Shown here piece after piece: positions 44,343-54,412 of a DNA stretch of 64,000 bases. The position numbers and the translations under genes are program-made. The stretch covers positions 1-64,000 of the forward strand of contig PKCN01000312.1 of assembly GCA_002862205.1 (NCBI GenBank). Reading direction: 5' to 3'. Every line of letters starts with the position of its first letter. Within the stretch, counting starts at the first letter, position 1. The DNA comes from Planctomycetaceae bacterium (GTDB taxonomy: Bacteria; Planctomycetota; Planctomycetia; Pirellulales; Pirellulaceae). The notes beneath the pieces are model-generated. The model worked only from the letters and a program-made list of their open reading frames with translations, was not told the origin of the DNA and ran no database searches.

Positions 44343-46307
44343 TCAAGGGCGAGCAAGAACTTCATCGAACAATTGATACGCTTCTTCGCGCATCGCAATT
44401 GGGAAGTCATGGCTACAGTCAGGTTGCAGGAGCTTCAAGCGTTTCTCTGCACCATACAGTGCATAAACAGTGGAGGCATTGTGTACTAGTCGACGGACGC
44501 TTGTCGCCTGAAAATTCGAATCATGTAAAGGCGCGACCACGAGGACTGGTCGAGGTGCGATGGCACTCAGGATTTCGTCGAAGTCGAACGGTATCTCATT
44601 CAGGTTTTCCCGATAATTGGTCAGCTTCGGCATATAGCGAAGTTGAGTCCAGCCCTTGCCTGCGATCCACTTCGTTTGGTCACCGCCGTAGTAATCCTGA
44701 TAGGAATCGAAACCGCAACTCGACACGACTACGGCGATCCGCTTGTCGAAAGCAGCTGTGTAGATAGCATTGTGTCCACCGAGTGAGTGTCCGATCGCTC
44801 CGATCGTATCCTGTTTGACAAATGGCAGTGAGCAAAGCAGATCGATCCCGCGTATGTTGTCCCACACCGCAAGCAGTGTGCCGCTTTCCCATCCCAGTCC
44901 TTTTACATCCGGCTGGTAGTCAGCAAGCAGTGGATAGGCGGGAGCAAGTGTGACATAGCCTCGGGACGCCAACTCACTTGCGTATTGTCGATTTGGCTTG
45001 CCGCCAAGGCCAACGACAACTCCGTTACCCACGGTATTATCGGTCGGGTGCAGGCAAAGGACCGCCGGGAACGGTTGGGCATTTTTTTTCAGGGCTGCTT
45101 TGGGAACACACAGAAATGCGGGCGTTTTGTTACCCGGTTGCGAATGATACAGGATTTTTCGCCGCACATATTCTCCGCAGTCGACTTCTTCCAGCAGTTC
45201 CATTTCAGGCGGGGGCAGGGATTTGAATTCGGGTAACTGACCCATCACGGACTGCATGGCAGAGAGGATGTTTTTCTTTCTTGGTGTCCATTCGCTTGCT
45301 GTCTTCGCAATGTGTGTCTGGCCATTGGGCATGGGGGACCTCAGCAGTGCATCACCATCTTGCTGCAGATTTTTTTCCGGCAACTCATCACTCGTTTTTG
45401 TCTCAGAGTCCTGGTTTTCTCTATCTGTTTTTTTGGGAGTATTCAGTCGTAGTATGGATAGAATTGCCCGATGATCGGAAGCAACTGATTCTTTGAGAAC
45501 TACCGTTTTGAGGACCGTCCAACGGCTCTTGGGTCGATACAAAATGAAGTCAATTTGTCGCATCGGCTTTGCTACCGGAACGGTCGGCAACACTGGACCA
45601 GCAATGGTCCACTGTTTTCGCAGCGTCTCCAAAGTCGTACTGCCACGAACATCGTTGAAATCCCCCGCGATCAGACTCGGTGTGTTGGGATCGGAAGCCG
45701 CAATTTCATTGACTGTGACAGCTGACGCGATGCGTTCTGAGTCATTTCGTCGGTGATCAAAATGGGTGGCAGTGAAATTAAATCTTACTTCTGTTCGTCC
45801 TTTACTCTGCCAGCGTAATTTCGAGCGAAGCAAGCCCCGCTGTTCGCCCTTGTTGTGATTCGGAAGCAGCCTGTGGTCTTTGGACTCTATTTCAAATCGA
45901 GTCAGGATCACATTTCCGTAAGAGCCGCCCTGCAGTGGGATATTTTCGGCGAACAGAACTCGCATGCCAGTGAGTTTGGCTAACTCGGAAGGTTGGTCGA
46001 CAGAGTTGCTGCGACGCGCTTGCTGATCGACTTCTTGCAGGGATACAACATCGGGATTTACGGATCGAATCACCTCCGCGATGCGCGGTAGATCCAATTT
46101 TCCATCTGTCCCTGCGGCATGGTGAATGTTGTAGCTCAGAACTTTGAGGATATGGCTGTTCGATTGGGTTTTCGTGTCGTCACCCTGAACAGCATCGATT
46201 TGGACCGTCTCACCATAAGTGGCAGGGCCAGATGCAGGTGGGACGATAAACCACGCAAATGTGGCCAGCAGCAAAACTGTTTGTGATTGGATGATGTGTG
46301 AGATCAT
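44343..46307 (-). CDS. Exported fusion of EEP-fold hydrolase and alpha/beta hydrolase
   Basis: The ATG at 46307 opens a signal peptide (SQTVLLLATFAWFIVPPASG) and overlaps the upstream stop by four bases; a longer frame to 46454 would run through the upstream gene. The first half (~residues 45-290) is an EEP-fold domain: VLSYNIHHAAG, VSLQEVD, ATHFDHR, SLIAGDFND and ASDHRAIL. After a charged linker the second half (~residues 350-654) is a dienelactone-hydrolase/acetyl-xylan-esterase-like alpha/beta hydrolase: PAVLCLHPTD, AIGHSLGGHNA (nucleophile Ser), RPVLVVAP and SHDFP (His). A dual esterase/phosphodiesterase is inferred; I know no named activity for the combination. Confidence 0.85.
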   Translation of the reverse strand: MISHIIQSQTVLLLATFAWFIVPPASGPATYGETVQIDAVQGDDTKTQSNSHILKVLSYNIHHAAGTDGKLDLPRIAEVIRSVNPDVVSLQEVDQQARRSNSVDQPSELAKLTGMRVLFAENIPLQGGSYGNVILTRFEIESKDHRLLPNHNKGEQRGLLRSKLRWQSKGRTEVRFNFTATHFDHRRNDSERIASAVTVNEIAASDPNTPSLIAGDFNDVRGSTTLETLRKQWTIAGPVLPTVPVAKPMRQIDFILYRPKSRWTVLKTVVLKESVASDHRAILSILRLNTPKKTDRENQDSETKTSDELPEKNLQQDGDALLRSPMPNGQTHIAKTASEWTPRKKNILSAMQSVMGQLPEFKSLPPPEMELLEEVDCGEYVRRKILYHSQPGNKTPAFLCVPKAALKKNAQPFPAVLCLHPTDNTVGNGVVVGLGGKPNRQYASELASRGYVTLAPAYPLLADYQPDVKGLGWESGTLLAVWDNIRGIDLLCSLPFVKQDTIGAIGHSLGGHNAIYTAAFDKRIAVVVSSCGFDSYQDYYGGDQTKWIAGKGWTQLRYMPKLTNYRENLNEIPFDFDEILSAIAPRPVLVVAPLHDSNFQATSVRRLVHNASTVYALYGAEKRLKLLQPDCSHDFPIAMREEAYQLFDEVLARP

Positions 46308-46765
46308 GTACTCGCAGAAAAAAAGCAGGCAAGGAACAGACATGTATGTGATATCAAAACGCCCGTGGTGATGCGTTTGAATTTGGAGTGAAGTCCGAGG
46401 GTTGCAACACCGCATCCCAGTGCCGCAATAATGCAACCGCCCGCGGGGAACCACACGAGGGCTGGGATAACGAATCCCAGCAACATGATGGCAGCGACGA
46501 CACCACCCATGGCTGTGTATTGAAAGGGCCCCAAGTCCTGCAAGGCGATGACCTTTTGTTGTTTCACAGCTTTGCCACTAGGCGTGGCAGCGAAAGGCGA
46601 GCCAATTCGATCAGGTGTTTCGTCAACCACCCGCGCGAGAACCGGAGCCTCGTCACCAGCCTCTTCGTTGTGGGTGTTGGAGGCTTCCTCCGGTGGGCCT
46701 GCTGGAAGCTGTTGGGTGTCATCATCCGTGTTTGGTTGCGGCGATGTGTCCATTAGTGAAGTCAA
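46304..46765 (-). CDS. Small membrane protein, acidic N-terminus, unknown function
   Basis: The 153-residue product has a ~70-residue polar, Asp/Glu/Thr/Pro-rich N-terminal part, a short basic stretch (KAVKQQK), and three hydrophobic segments (MGGVVAAIMLLGFVIPALVW, GGCIIAALGCGVATLGL, GVLISHTCLFLACFF), resembling DUF4190-like small membrane proteins. ATGs at 46765 and 46753 are both possible starts. Its stop overlaps the start of the EEP-hydrolase fusion, so the two are translationally coupled. Function unknown. Confidence 0.7.
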   Translation of the reverse strand: MTSLMDTSPQPNTDDDTQQLPAGPPEEASNTHNEEAGDEAPVLARVVDETPDRIGSPFAATPSGKAVKQQKVIALQDLGPFQYTAMGGVVAAIMLLGFVIPALVWFPAGGCIIAALGCGVATLGLHSKFKRITTGVLISHTCLFLACFFSAST

Positions 46766-47167
46766 AGCCTTTGATTGCGAAAGGTTTATCGGGGGGCGTG
46801 ATGTTTTCAGGAGCCAATCAGTCGCGAATGAGCCGCGTTTGATGTCGATTTCATTATTGCCATAGTAGGTATCCCCAGTTTATTCTGGAGGTGCCACTCC
46901 GGTTCATCTTAGACGATTTTGATCGGACCGTTCGGATATGCCAGTACACAAGCCAGTACACAAACTGGTGCACAAACCAGCAAGCTGACCAATATCGGTG
47001 ATTGAAATCATGGCCCGGTATCCCTTGTGCCGGTGGTCAGGATTTGTGTCGTTTGTTTGGGTTGGTCGCGACTGATCCGGGATGCTCGATCAAAATCAGT
47101 CAGCTATACCGTAGATGGCACTGTAGATCGTGAAGACGTGCAACTTGAAATACCACTCAAATTACAG
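46766..47167. other. Divergent intergenic region with short 12-bp repeats
   Basis: It lies between the small membrane protein gene and the PVC cytochrome gene. Copies of ccagtacacaag, ccagtacacaaa and ctggtgcacaaa lie in tandem at 46941-46976, followed by ccag. No gene is recognised; both promoters should lie here. Confidence 0.5.
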
Positions 47168-50100
47168 ATGAAAAAAACAGGAAATCTTCTACTGGACGCT
47201 AAATTTATTTGCGTTTCAAGCGTATTATCCGCAGTGCTGTTGTTTGGTGGTCCAGCGATCAAGGCTGAGGAGTTCAGGCAGCCTGAGCCTTTGGTTCCAG
47301 ACGTAGCTGAGGCTTCACAGGAAGGGGTCGAGTCGATGGCGGGAATTCGAATTCCGCCAGGCTGGGAAATTCAGTTGTATGCAGCTGAGCCTGAAATTGC
47401 CAATGTGGTTGCATTTGACATCGATAACCGGGGGCGGATTTACGTTTGCGAGACGTTTCGTCAAAACCGGGGAGTGACTGATAATCGTGCACATGACGAC
47501 GAATGGGTGCGGGCCGATCTGGCATCGCAAACCGTGCAAGATCGGATTGATTACCACAAAAGGTTGCTCGGGGACGCAGCCATCACCTACGCGCAGCATG
47601 ATGACCGCATACGCCGCCTCGAGGATTCTGATGGTGATGGAAAAGCTGATCGCAATTACATCCTGGCAAACGGATTCAATCGGCTGGAAGAGGGAACGGG
47701 TGCCGGGATTCTGGTTCGGGGAACTGACATTTATTACACGTGCATCCCGAAACTCTGGAAACTGACTGATCCTGACGATAACGGAGTGGCCGACGAGAGG
47801 GTTGTGTTATCGGATGGCTACGGAGTGCGTGTCGCATTTCGGGGGCATGATATGCATGGTCTTGTTCTTGGCCCTGATGGTCGTCTGTATTTCAGTATTG
47901 GTGATCGTGGATATCACGTCACGACCGATGACGGGCGCGTATTGGCCAACCCAGAATCAGGCGCTGTATTTCGGTGTGAGTTGGATGGATCGGGGTTGGA
48001 AGTTTTCGCCAGTGGTTTACGCAATCCACAGGAACTTGCATTCAACGATGTAGGTGATCTGTTCTCCGTAGACAACAACAGCGACAGTGGAGATCAGGCA
48101 CGCATCGTGCATATTCTTGAAGGAGGGGATTCAGGCTGGCGGATGCACTATCAGTACTTGCCTGATCGAGGTCCCTTCAATCGCGATCGAATTTGGGAAC
48201 CACTTCACCCGGAACAGCCGGCGTATATCGTTCCTCCTATCGCGAATTTGACCGATGGCCCAAGTGGCTTGGCATTTTATCCGGGAACTGGTTTCGGTGA
48301 TGCTCTCAAGGACAAGTTTCTGATCTGTGACTTTCGTGGCGGACCCGCAAATAGCGGAATCCGTGGTTTCATGTTGCAGTCGGAGGGTGCTTTTTATCGC
48401 CTCTCCAGTAACAGTGACCCGATTTGGTCCGTGTTGGCAACGGATATCGCTTTTGGTCCTGATGGTGCCCTCTATATCAGCGATTGGGTTGATGGTTGGG
48501 ACGGTTTGGGCAAGGGAAGGATGTACCGGGTAACGGATCCAGATTATCGTGACACTCCGCTCGTGAAAGAAGTGCAACAGTTGCTCGGAGCAGATTGGAC
48601 TCGGCATACCATTGAAGCACTCACGGATTATCTTGCCCATCCTGATCGGCGTATCCGCTTCGAGTCGCAGTGGGAACTGGCTCGACGGCATGAACTCGAT
48701 ACGTTGCTCGCTTTAACGACGGATGGGGAATTCAATCCCATCGGGCGTTTGCACGCCCTTTGGGGAGCGGATCAGATTATCCGGCGGGATCCGGAAGTCC
48801 GCGAGTCATCATTGAAAATGTTGCGTCCACTCCTGCAGGAAAAAGATGGCGTGCTGCGTGCCGCGGCAGCAAAAATTGCCGGCGAGAGATTGGATGCAAA
48901 CGCGGTGACAAGACTGCGAGAACTATTGAGTGATTCTTCACCACGCGTTCAATATTTTTCGACATTAGCTCTCGCCCAACTAAAGGATGCTGATTCTCTG
49001 CCGCAAGTGATGGAGCTCCTGGTCGCCGCCGATAACAAGGATCCGGCTTTACGGCATGCCGGGGTGATGTACCTCACAAGTCTTCGGAACCCGGCGAAAA
49101 TCGCGGATCTGCATAAGCACTCGAATGCAAACGTCCGGCGAGCTGCGGTGGTAGCGTTGAGGCGTTTGAAAGCCAAAGACATTTCCCTCTTTCTGAGTGA
49201 TTCGAGTGATCTTGTCGTGATGGAGGCCGTCAGGGCCATCCACGATGAGCCCGTCCCGTCAGCCATGAATGCCTTGGCAGACATGATTAGCGCATCGGAT
49301 GGTTCCAACGAGTCATTGAGGCGGGTTCTGAATGCCAATTATCGAATGGGAACAGCAGAGTCTGCTGCGAAACTGGCAGCCTTCGCGAGCCGGGAATCAG
49401 CACTGCCAGAGATGCGGATAGAAGCTTTGGAGATGTTAGGGCAGTGGGGAAAACCGGACCCCCGCGATCGTGTTTTGAATGCCTATCGCCCGCTGGTGGA
49501 GCGTAAAGCGGTGGTCGCGAAAAAGGTTCTCGAGCCACATCTTGCTTCTTTAATCACGTCCCCTGAGTCGGTTCGTGAAAAAGCCATCGATGTGGCGTCA
49601 AGATTAGGGATTGCCGGAATCGCACCCGTGCTGGTCGAGCGTATCTCAAATTCAGATCTTTCAGCCTCCACAAGAGCCGTGTCCCTGTCAGCTTTGAATC
49701 GACTGGATTCCAAGAAGGCGGTTGCCTTGGCAAAGCAAGTGAAATTGAAACCAGTGACGGATTTATTACCTCAGGCATTGCAAGTGCTGGCACAGCATGA
49801 CGCCGAAGCCTCTCTACCGCGTTTCATTGAGGCTACACAGAGCCGGAATATGAAAGTGAGACAACTTGCCTGGGATATCCTCGCTAATTGTGATGGCCCT
49901 GATGCCTTGGCGATCATTCAAAGTGGTGTTCAATCTTACATGGATGCCACACTTGCTGGGGATGTGCATTTGAATGTGATTGAAGCATCCAAAGGCAAGA
50001 TTGGCGATGAGCTTCAGGCAGCCTTGGATAGTCATGTCAAGGCATTGTCTGAGAAGGATCCGTTGGCTCTCTGGTTGGTTGCCTTGGAAGGAGGTGATGT

Positions 50101-50539
50101 TGCCAAGGGCAAGCAGAGCTTCTTTGAAAATACAAAACTGTCTTGTCTGCGATGCCACAAAGTTGATCGTGCGGGGGGAGCAGTGGGACCTGAGCTCACC
50201 CGTATCGGAGAACAAAAAGATCGAAGATATTTGTTGGAGTCCATCTGTTTGCCGAATGCGCAGATCGCCAAGAATTTTGAAACAGCAGTGATTGCCAATG
50301 ATCTTGGTCAGGTTTTTACCGGTATCGTGAAGTCTGAAAATGACGATTTCATCGAGCTGATTCAAAATGATGGTGGGCAAGTACGCGTTCTGATTGATGA
50401 GATCGTCGCACGGCGGAAAGGAAATTCTTCCATGCCAACAGACCTGATCAAGCTGATGTCCAAGAGAGAATTGAGGAATCTCGTCGCTTATCTTGCCAGT
50501 TTAAAGGGAAGCAAACGTGGTGCTGATGAGGTTGAGTGA
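47168..50539 (+). CDS. PVC-type haem-binding cytochrome c with beta-propeller and HEAT-like repeats
   Basis: The ATG at 47168 (MKKTGNLLLDAKFI) opens a signal peptide ending near AIKAEE. Residues ~50-500 form the membrane-bound-dehydrogenase-type propeller typical of PVC bacteria (IPPGWEIQLYAAEPEIANVVAFDIDN in parts, GLVLGPDGRLYFSIGDRG, FASGLRNPQELAFN, LYISDWVDGW). Residues ~520-980 are HEAT-like helical repeats. The C-terminal ~130 residues are a cytochrome c domain with one haem site, CLRCH, preceded by ALEGGDVAKGKQSFFE. These large exported cytochromes are a hallmark of Planctomycetota and are thought to join carbohydrate oxidation to electron transfer; the substrate is unknown. It is transcribed alone. 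Confidence 0.93.
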   Translation: MKKTGNLLLDAKFICVSSVLSAVLLFGGPAIKAEEFRQPEPLVPDVAEASQEGVESMAGIRIPPGWEIQLYAAEPEIANVVAFDIDNRGRIYVCETFRQNRGVTDNRAHDDEWVRADLASQTVQDRIDYHKRLLGDAAITYAQHDDRIRRLEDSDGDGKADRNYILANGFNRLEEGTGAGILVRGTDIYYTCIPKLWKLTDPDDNGVADERVVLSDGYGVRVAFRGHDMHGLVLGPDGRLYFSIGDRGYHVTTDDGRVLANPESGAVFRCELDGSGLEVFASGLRNPQELAFNDVGDLFSVDNNSDSGDQARIVHILEGGDSGWRMHYQYLPDRGPFNRDRIWEPLHPEQPAYIVPPIANLTDGPSGLAFYPGTGFGDALKDKFLICDFRGGPANSGIRGFMLQSEGAFYRLSSNSDPIWSVLATDIAFGPDGALYISDWVDGWDGLGKGRMYRVTDPDYRDTPLVKEVQQLLGADWTRHTIEALTDYLAHPDRRIRFESQWELARRHELDTLLALTTDGEFNPIGRLHALWGADQIIRRDPEVRESSLKMLRPLLQEKDGVLRAAAAKIAGERLDANAVTRLRELLSDSSPRVQYFSTLALAQLKDADSLPQVMELLVAADNKDPALRHAGVMYLTSLRNPAKIADLHKHSNANVRRAAVVALRRLKAKDISLFLSDSSDLVVMEAVRAIHDEPVPSAMNALADMISASDGSNESLRRVLNANYRMGTAESAAKLAAFASRESALPEMRIEALEMLGQWGKPDPRDRVLNAYRPLVERKAVVAKKVLEPHLASLITSPESVREKAIDVASRLGIAGIAPVLVERISNSDLSASTRAVSLSALNRLDSKKAVALAKQVKLKPVTDLLPQALQVLAQHDAEASLPRFIEATQSRNMKVRQLAWDILANCDGPDALAIIQSGVQSYMDATLAGDVHLNVIEASKGKIGDELQAALDSHVKALSEKDPLALWLVALEGGDVAKGKQSFFENTKLSCLRCHKVDRAGGAVGPELTRIGEQKDRRYLLESICLPNAQIAKNFETAVIANDLGQVFTGIVKSENDDFIELIQNDGGQVRVLIDEIVARRKGNSSMPTDLIKLMSKRELRNLVAYLASLKGSKRGADEVE

Positions 50540-50962
50540 TCCATATTGTTCGTGTTGTGACGATTTGGGTTTGTCAGCCAATTGCGATGAATGACGGTCG
50601 ATTGGTACTTATCTGAATCGGTCCGGCTGGCAAAAAAACCGATTGCTCAAGTGCACGGATAGGCCTTGCTGGGTGTCTCCAATCGGGATTCTTCCGGTCG
50701 GGATTTTTCTGATCAGGGGCCTTCTTGCTGGGACAGGTTGTCAACAGAATCAGCGATTCGGGGTCCTGTTCATTGTTCAATGATTTGTTGCCTCGTCATT
50801 TTTCGTGACCTACATTCCAATAACCAACCAGGTTTCTGTGTGCGATTCAGGTCGCACGAGTGGGCAAGACAGAAGTGGTTGGTCTGCTTCTCAGTCATTT
50901 TGGGCTCGAATTGAGATTCGGCCCGCGAACGCAGTTACAGCCAGCCCACAGCTTTTTCAATC
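50540..50962. other. Gene-free region downstream of the PVC cytochrome gene
   Basis: About 420 bases without a supported gene. It contains the near-repeats tcgggattcttccgg and tcgggatttttctg around 50685-50712. Short frames on both strands show no family resemblance. Confidence 0.4.
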
Positions 50963-51295
50963 ATGACCTGCCAAGACCTTGCTAAGCGTATTTCCGGTTT
51001 GCGACCGGATCTTTCCCCTGTCGATGTTGCTCGCCTGACGTTAATGATCCTTGCTCGGAACAATGACGATGTGATTTTAAGCGACGATGATGCGTTGTAC
51101 GCCGAGTGGCGTCATGCTTCATTTCGATTGGAAGCAGCTTCTGATCAACATGCGGCGGTTGCCGTTGAACTCGAGCGTTTATACGAAGACAATCGAGTCG
51201 AGTTTAGCGAAGAGCAACTCTGGACTCTGTTGCGTGCAGTGAAAGTTCAGAGCCAACTGCTCGAGATCTATACGGAACAGACGCAACTTGTTTGA
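50963..51295 (+). CDS. Small helical protein of unknown function
   Basis: The 110-residue product (MTCQDLAKRISGLRP) is mostly predicted helix, moderately acidic, with no signal peptide or membrane segment. Coding is suggested by the regular codon pattern and by the stop at 51293-51295, which abuts the converging acyltransferase gene without a single spare base. I do not recognise a family. Confidence 0.6.
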   Translation: MTCQDLAKRISGLRPDLSPVDVARLTLMILARNNDDVILSDDDALYAEWRHASFRLEAASDQHAAVAVELERLYEDNRVEFSEEQLWTLLRAVKVQSQLLEIYTEQTQLV

Positions 51296-51904
51296 TCAAT
51301 GCTCTTTCAATTGTTGAACAGCTTGCCGGGCTCTTGCGAGAAAGGCATTCTTGGGTTCACCTGATTCCAGAAAGATCGGTGATCCAATGGTAATGCAACT
51401 GAGCAACGGAACTGGCAGAACTTCTCCTCTGGGCAGGATCCGGTTCACATTATCGATGTAGACCGGTACCAGTTCCAGATCAGGACGTTTTTTCGCCATG
51501 TAGAATAGGCCACTTTTGAAGTTTCCCATTTCGTCATCGCTTGATGACCTTCCACCTTCTGGGAACATGATCAGTGAATATACATCACCCATTTGCTGCA
51601 ACATGATATCGATGGGGCTCTTGTGAACCTTGATTTGCTTGCGATCGACAAGCAGTGCATTGAAGCTTTCAGCCATGTGGGGCTTAAGCCAACCTTTGGA
51701 CCAGTAATCTTTCGCCGCGACGGGACGTGTGATTCGGCGCAATTCGCGCGGCAACGCTGACCACAACACGACGGCATCGAGGTGGCTGGTGTGATTGGCA
51801 AAGTAGATGCGTTGACAGGTGTCCGGTTGGCAATCGACCCAACGTACTGTGAATCCACTGAATAGCTTTGCCAGTAGAACGATTACATGACTTGTGAATG
51901 TCAT
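51296..51904 (-). CDS. PlsC-type 1-acylglycerol-3-phosphate acyltransferase
   Basis: The 202-residue product shows the acyltransferase blocks: NHTSHLD (HX4D catalytic motif), the VDRK region, LIMFPEGGRSS and LVPVYIDN. It probably acylates lysophosphatidate or a related lysolipid at the inner membrane. The protein is short, with one N-terminal hydrophobic stretch and no extra domains. The converging small gene ends on the adjoining base. Confidence 0.87.
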   Translation of the reverse strand: MTFTSHVIVLLAKLFSGFTVRWVDCQPDTCQRIYFANHTSHLDAVVLWSALPRELRRITRPVAAKDYWSKGWLKPHMAESFNALLVDRKQIKVHKSPIDIMLQQMGDVYSLIMFPEGGRSSSDDEMGNFKSGLFYMAKKRPDLELVPVYIDNVNRILPRGEVLPVPLLSCITIGSPIFLESGEPKNAFLARARQAVQQLKEH

Positions 51905-51983
51905 TTGCTCAATCCTGGGTCAAAGTCGTTCGGCATGGTGCACGTGGAATCGAGGTAGCAAGCATGTTTGCTCAGGATCATTT

Positions 51984-54335
51984 TCATCCAACAATATTGT
52001 CCCCTGCGTTTTCCTGTTGGTGAATGGTTACAGGCCAGCCAGAAAATTGATTTTCAGCTTTTCCATCGGTGGCATCGATCAGGAAGCGAAAACTGTCAAT
52101 CAGGTATGTCTTTTCCTGTGTGTCGACAGTCACGAGCCCAAAGCCACTACCTTTTTGGTGTGCCTTTTCGTATCGATTTTTCTTTGTACCGACTTCCGGG
52201 TTTCCAACGGCGTAAACGTAAATCATGTTTCCGAAGCCGTCGAGGTATTCACCCGTATTTTCCAGCCCGTGTGTCGGTCGTTCTTGATGAGGCATTCCAA
52301 CGTCATCGGGTCGCCACCAACGCGGGTAGCCTGCGGCGATCGCGGGGGTGCAAAATGACCACATGCTGTCGCGTTGTCGGTCGACTCCATATTGTGAGAG
52401 CGACGTGAGGTGCTGGTCACCATTGATGTGCAGGGCTTTTGAGTCGCGAAGAATATCAATCGCGCGGTTGCGCGGTGTTTGCGGCCAACCCCCGGAATCG
52501 AGATCTGCTTTCAGATAACCATCATATTTTCCATGGTGCGTTGCCACGCCCGCAAATACTGTTTGGCTCAACAGAATTTTCATCTTGTGCCCACGCCAAT
52601 CTTTACCCCATTTTTCCAGAAAAGACTCTTGGCGGGATCCAAGTAATTGCAGACCCTTTTTGTCCAGCACGGATGTCTGAAAGTCTTGATCCTTGACATG
52701 ATCTGCGCGACCACTTCCAGTGTCGACCAACTGTGGACCGCTTTTGAATTGCCGATCTCCGAGGATAGCGAATCCGACGTTGCCGTAGACCATGTCACCG
52801 TAGTAAACACTGATACCTTGTTGGACGGGGGTGGAGTCGTAAAAATCCGGATGGTGTGAGGTGTTTGTCTTGTGAACCACATTAACCATGCGGGCGGGTT
52901 CTCTGTACCCGCCGTTTGATGAAGCGCCTCCCGTTTGAATGTCCATAGGAGCACCACCTTCACCCCAGATGTTGCCTTGGAAAACATCATGGTCATCCGC
53001 AATGCAGATGGTGGGTCGGTCACGCATCGCTTCCCGGAAAGACCATCCGAACATGTAGTACTTGCGCAGGTAGTTCAGGATCGCGGGTCCTGCCGGATCA
53101 CGAATCAGTCCGTATCCTCCATGGCTCTCGTACAGTTGATCACCTGAAAAATAGATCAGGTCCGGGTCAAGTTGGAGGATGTTTTCAGCCACAGGTTCAT
53201 AAGGAAAACCGTAGTGATTTTGGCATGTCAATGCTCCAATTCTCAGTGGGCGACCCGATGGATTGGATCTGATCTTTCCGATCCAACTAGATTCTTCCTC
53301 GGTCCCGTCTGTTTTTTGCTCGCGATACAACAATCGGAATGGGGTGGCCACTTTCTCGTTCCAGTTTGGAATTCGGAAAGTCGATGTCCATGCATCTGTA
53401 TCCAACGTTGCATTACCGAGTGATTTCCAGTTGCCATCGATGTTTACCTGCAGTTCAACCGCCTTGTTGTCTTGCTCTCCCAACGGTCCGGTTAGTGCGC
53501 TTATTTTGAGGACAAAACCCTCATCGCTACGTGAATCACTGAGGGAATACATTGACCAGAGGATCGGGCCGAATTCCCGTGACTTGTCGATTGTGAATGC
53601 ATTTCCCGCAACCGACCAATCTTTGAATCGGTACTGACCACCCTGTCCCTTTTTCAGCTTGGCATCAAAGTTATTCACGAGGGACACATTTCCGAGCACC
53701 GCCTCAGAGGGAACTTTTGCAGTCAGTTGATCAATTTTTTCTCCGCCAGTTGTTTCTGCTGTGAGGGTCAGTTCGATCTGACCGCTCTGGTCGCGTGCTA
53801 CCAGTTTCAGCGTGGTTTCCTGATCAAGATTGATGGCTTTGGTTCCGCGGTTGCGACCGAGCAGGAGTTTGTTCTCCAGAACTCCTGCATTGATTCCACC
53901 ATTGGCAAAACAGTTGCTGCGATATTCGTTCAGTTCACTTTTGGTTCCGATGCGAAAACCCGCACCGGCACCTTTACGTTGGCCACCAATTTTCTGCAGC
54001 GACACGCTCATATCCGCTGTGCCATTGGGATCGGTCCACTGATGCGTGATGAGGTGCAGATTGCGATTTCCTCCGGTTGTCTGGCACTCTGCTGCGCCAT
54101 CCTTCACACACCAGTCCTCCATGGGATTGGCCCAGATGCGTGAATCCAGCCAGACACGATCATGCGTGTCGGTCCATGAGATGATGGTAGCCTGATCCGA
54201 GGATTCAGGCGCCTGATCTGCTTTGCTCTTCCGGGTTGGATTCTGATCGCCACATAAGGTTCGTGAAAAGCCGAAGCATGCTCCTCCAAGAGCGAACAAT
54301 TTCAGAGCGATGCGTCGGGTCAGGGATTTCATCAA
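51984..54335 (-). CDS. PhoD-like exported phosphatase/phosphodiesterase
   Basis: The N-terminus ([19 protein letters not shown]) carries a twin-arginine-like or Sec signal. Residues ~40-260 look like a carbohydrate- or lectin-like beta sandwich ([28 protein letters not shown]). Residues ~370-783 are the PhoD-type metallophosphatase: [50 protein letters not shown] and [12 protein letters not shown]. The metal ligands Asp, Asp-His-Asp and His expected for PhoD relatives are visible. Extracellular phosphoester hydrolysis is inferred; the 783-residue length reflects the extra N-terminal domain. Confidence 0.85.
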   Translation of the reverse strand: MMKSLTRRIALKLFALGGACFGFSRTLCGDQNPTRKSKADQAPESSDQATIISWTDTHDRVWLDSRIWANPMEDWCVKDGAAECQTTGGNRNLHLITHQWTDPNGTADMSVSLQKIGGQRKGAGAGFRIGTKSELNEYRSNCFANGGINAGVLENKLLLGRNRGTKAINLDQETTLKLVARDQSGQIELTLTAETTGGEKIDQLTAKVPSEAVLGNVSLVNNFDAKLKKGQGGQYRFKDWSVAGNAFTIDKSREFGPILWSMYSLSDSRSDEGFVLKISALTGPLGEQDNKAVELQVNIDGNWKSLGNATLDTDAWTSTFRIPNWNEKVATPFRLLYREQKTDGTEEESSWIGKIRSNPSGRPLRIGALTCQNHYGFPYEPVAENILQLDPDLIYFSGDQLYESHGGYGLIRDPAGPAILNYLRKYYMFGWSFREAMRDRPTICIADDHDVFQGNIWGEGGAPMDIQTGGASSNGGYREPARMVNVVHKTNTSHHPDFYDSTPVQQGISVYYGDMVYGNVGFAILGDRQFKSGPQLVDTGSGRADHVKDQDFQTSVLDKKGLQLLGSRQESFLEKWGKDWRGHKMKILLSQTVFAGVATHHGKYDGYLKADLDSGGWPQTPRNRAIDILRDSKALHINGDQHLTSLSQYGVDRQRDSMWSFCTPAIAAGYPRWWRPDDVGMPHQERPTHGLENTGEYLDGFGNMIYVYAVGNPEVGTKKNRYEKAHQKGSGFGLVTVDTQEKTYLIDSFRFLIDATDGKAENQFSGWPVTIHQQENAGDNIVG

Positions 54336-54412
54336 ATCTTCTTTTCACTGGTCATGGCGTATTGAGTGTGATGGCGTGCTGGTTCGCTATACGATGCTCC
54401 ACTGGTGAAGCT

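Noticed and set aside
50574-50780. Minus-strand frame with a KNPDRKNPD-like motif
   Set aside because: The repeat-like residues come from two near-repeats in noncoding DNA, and there is no start signal.
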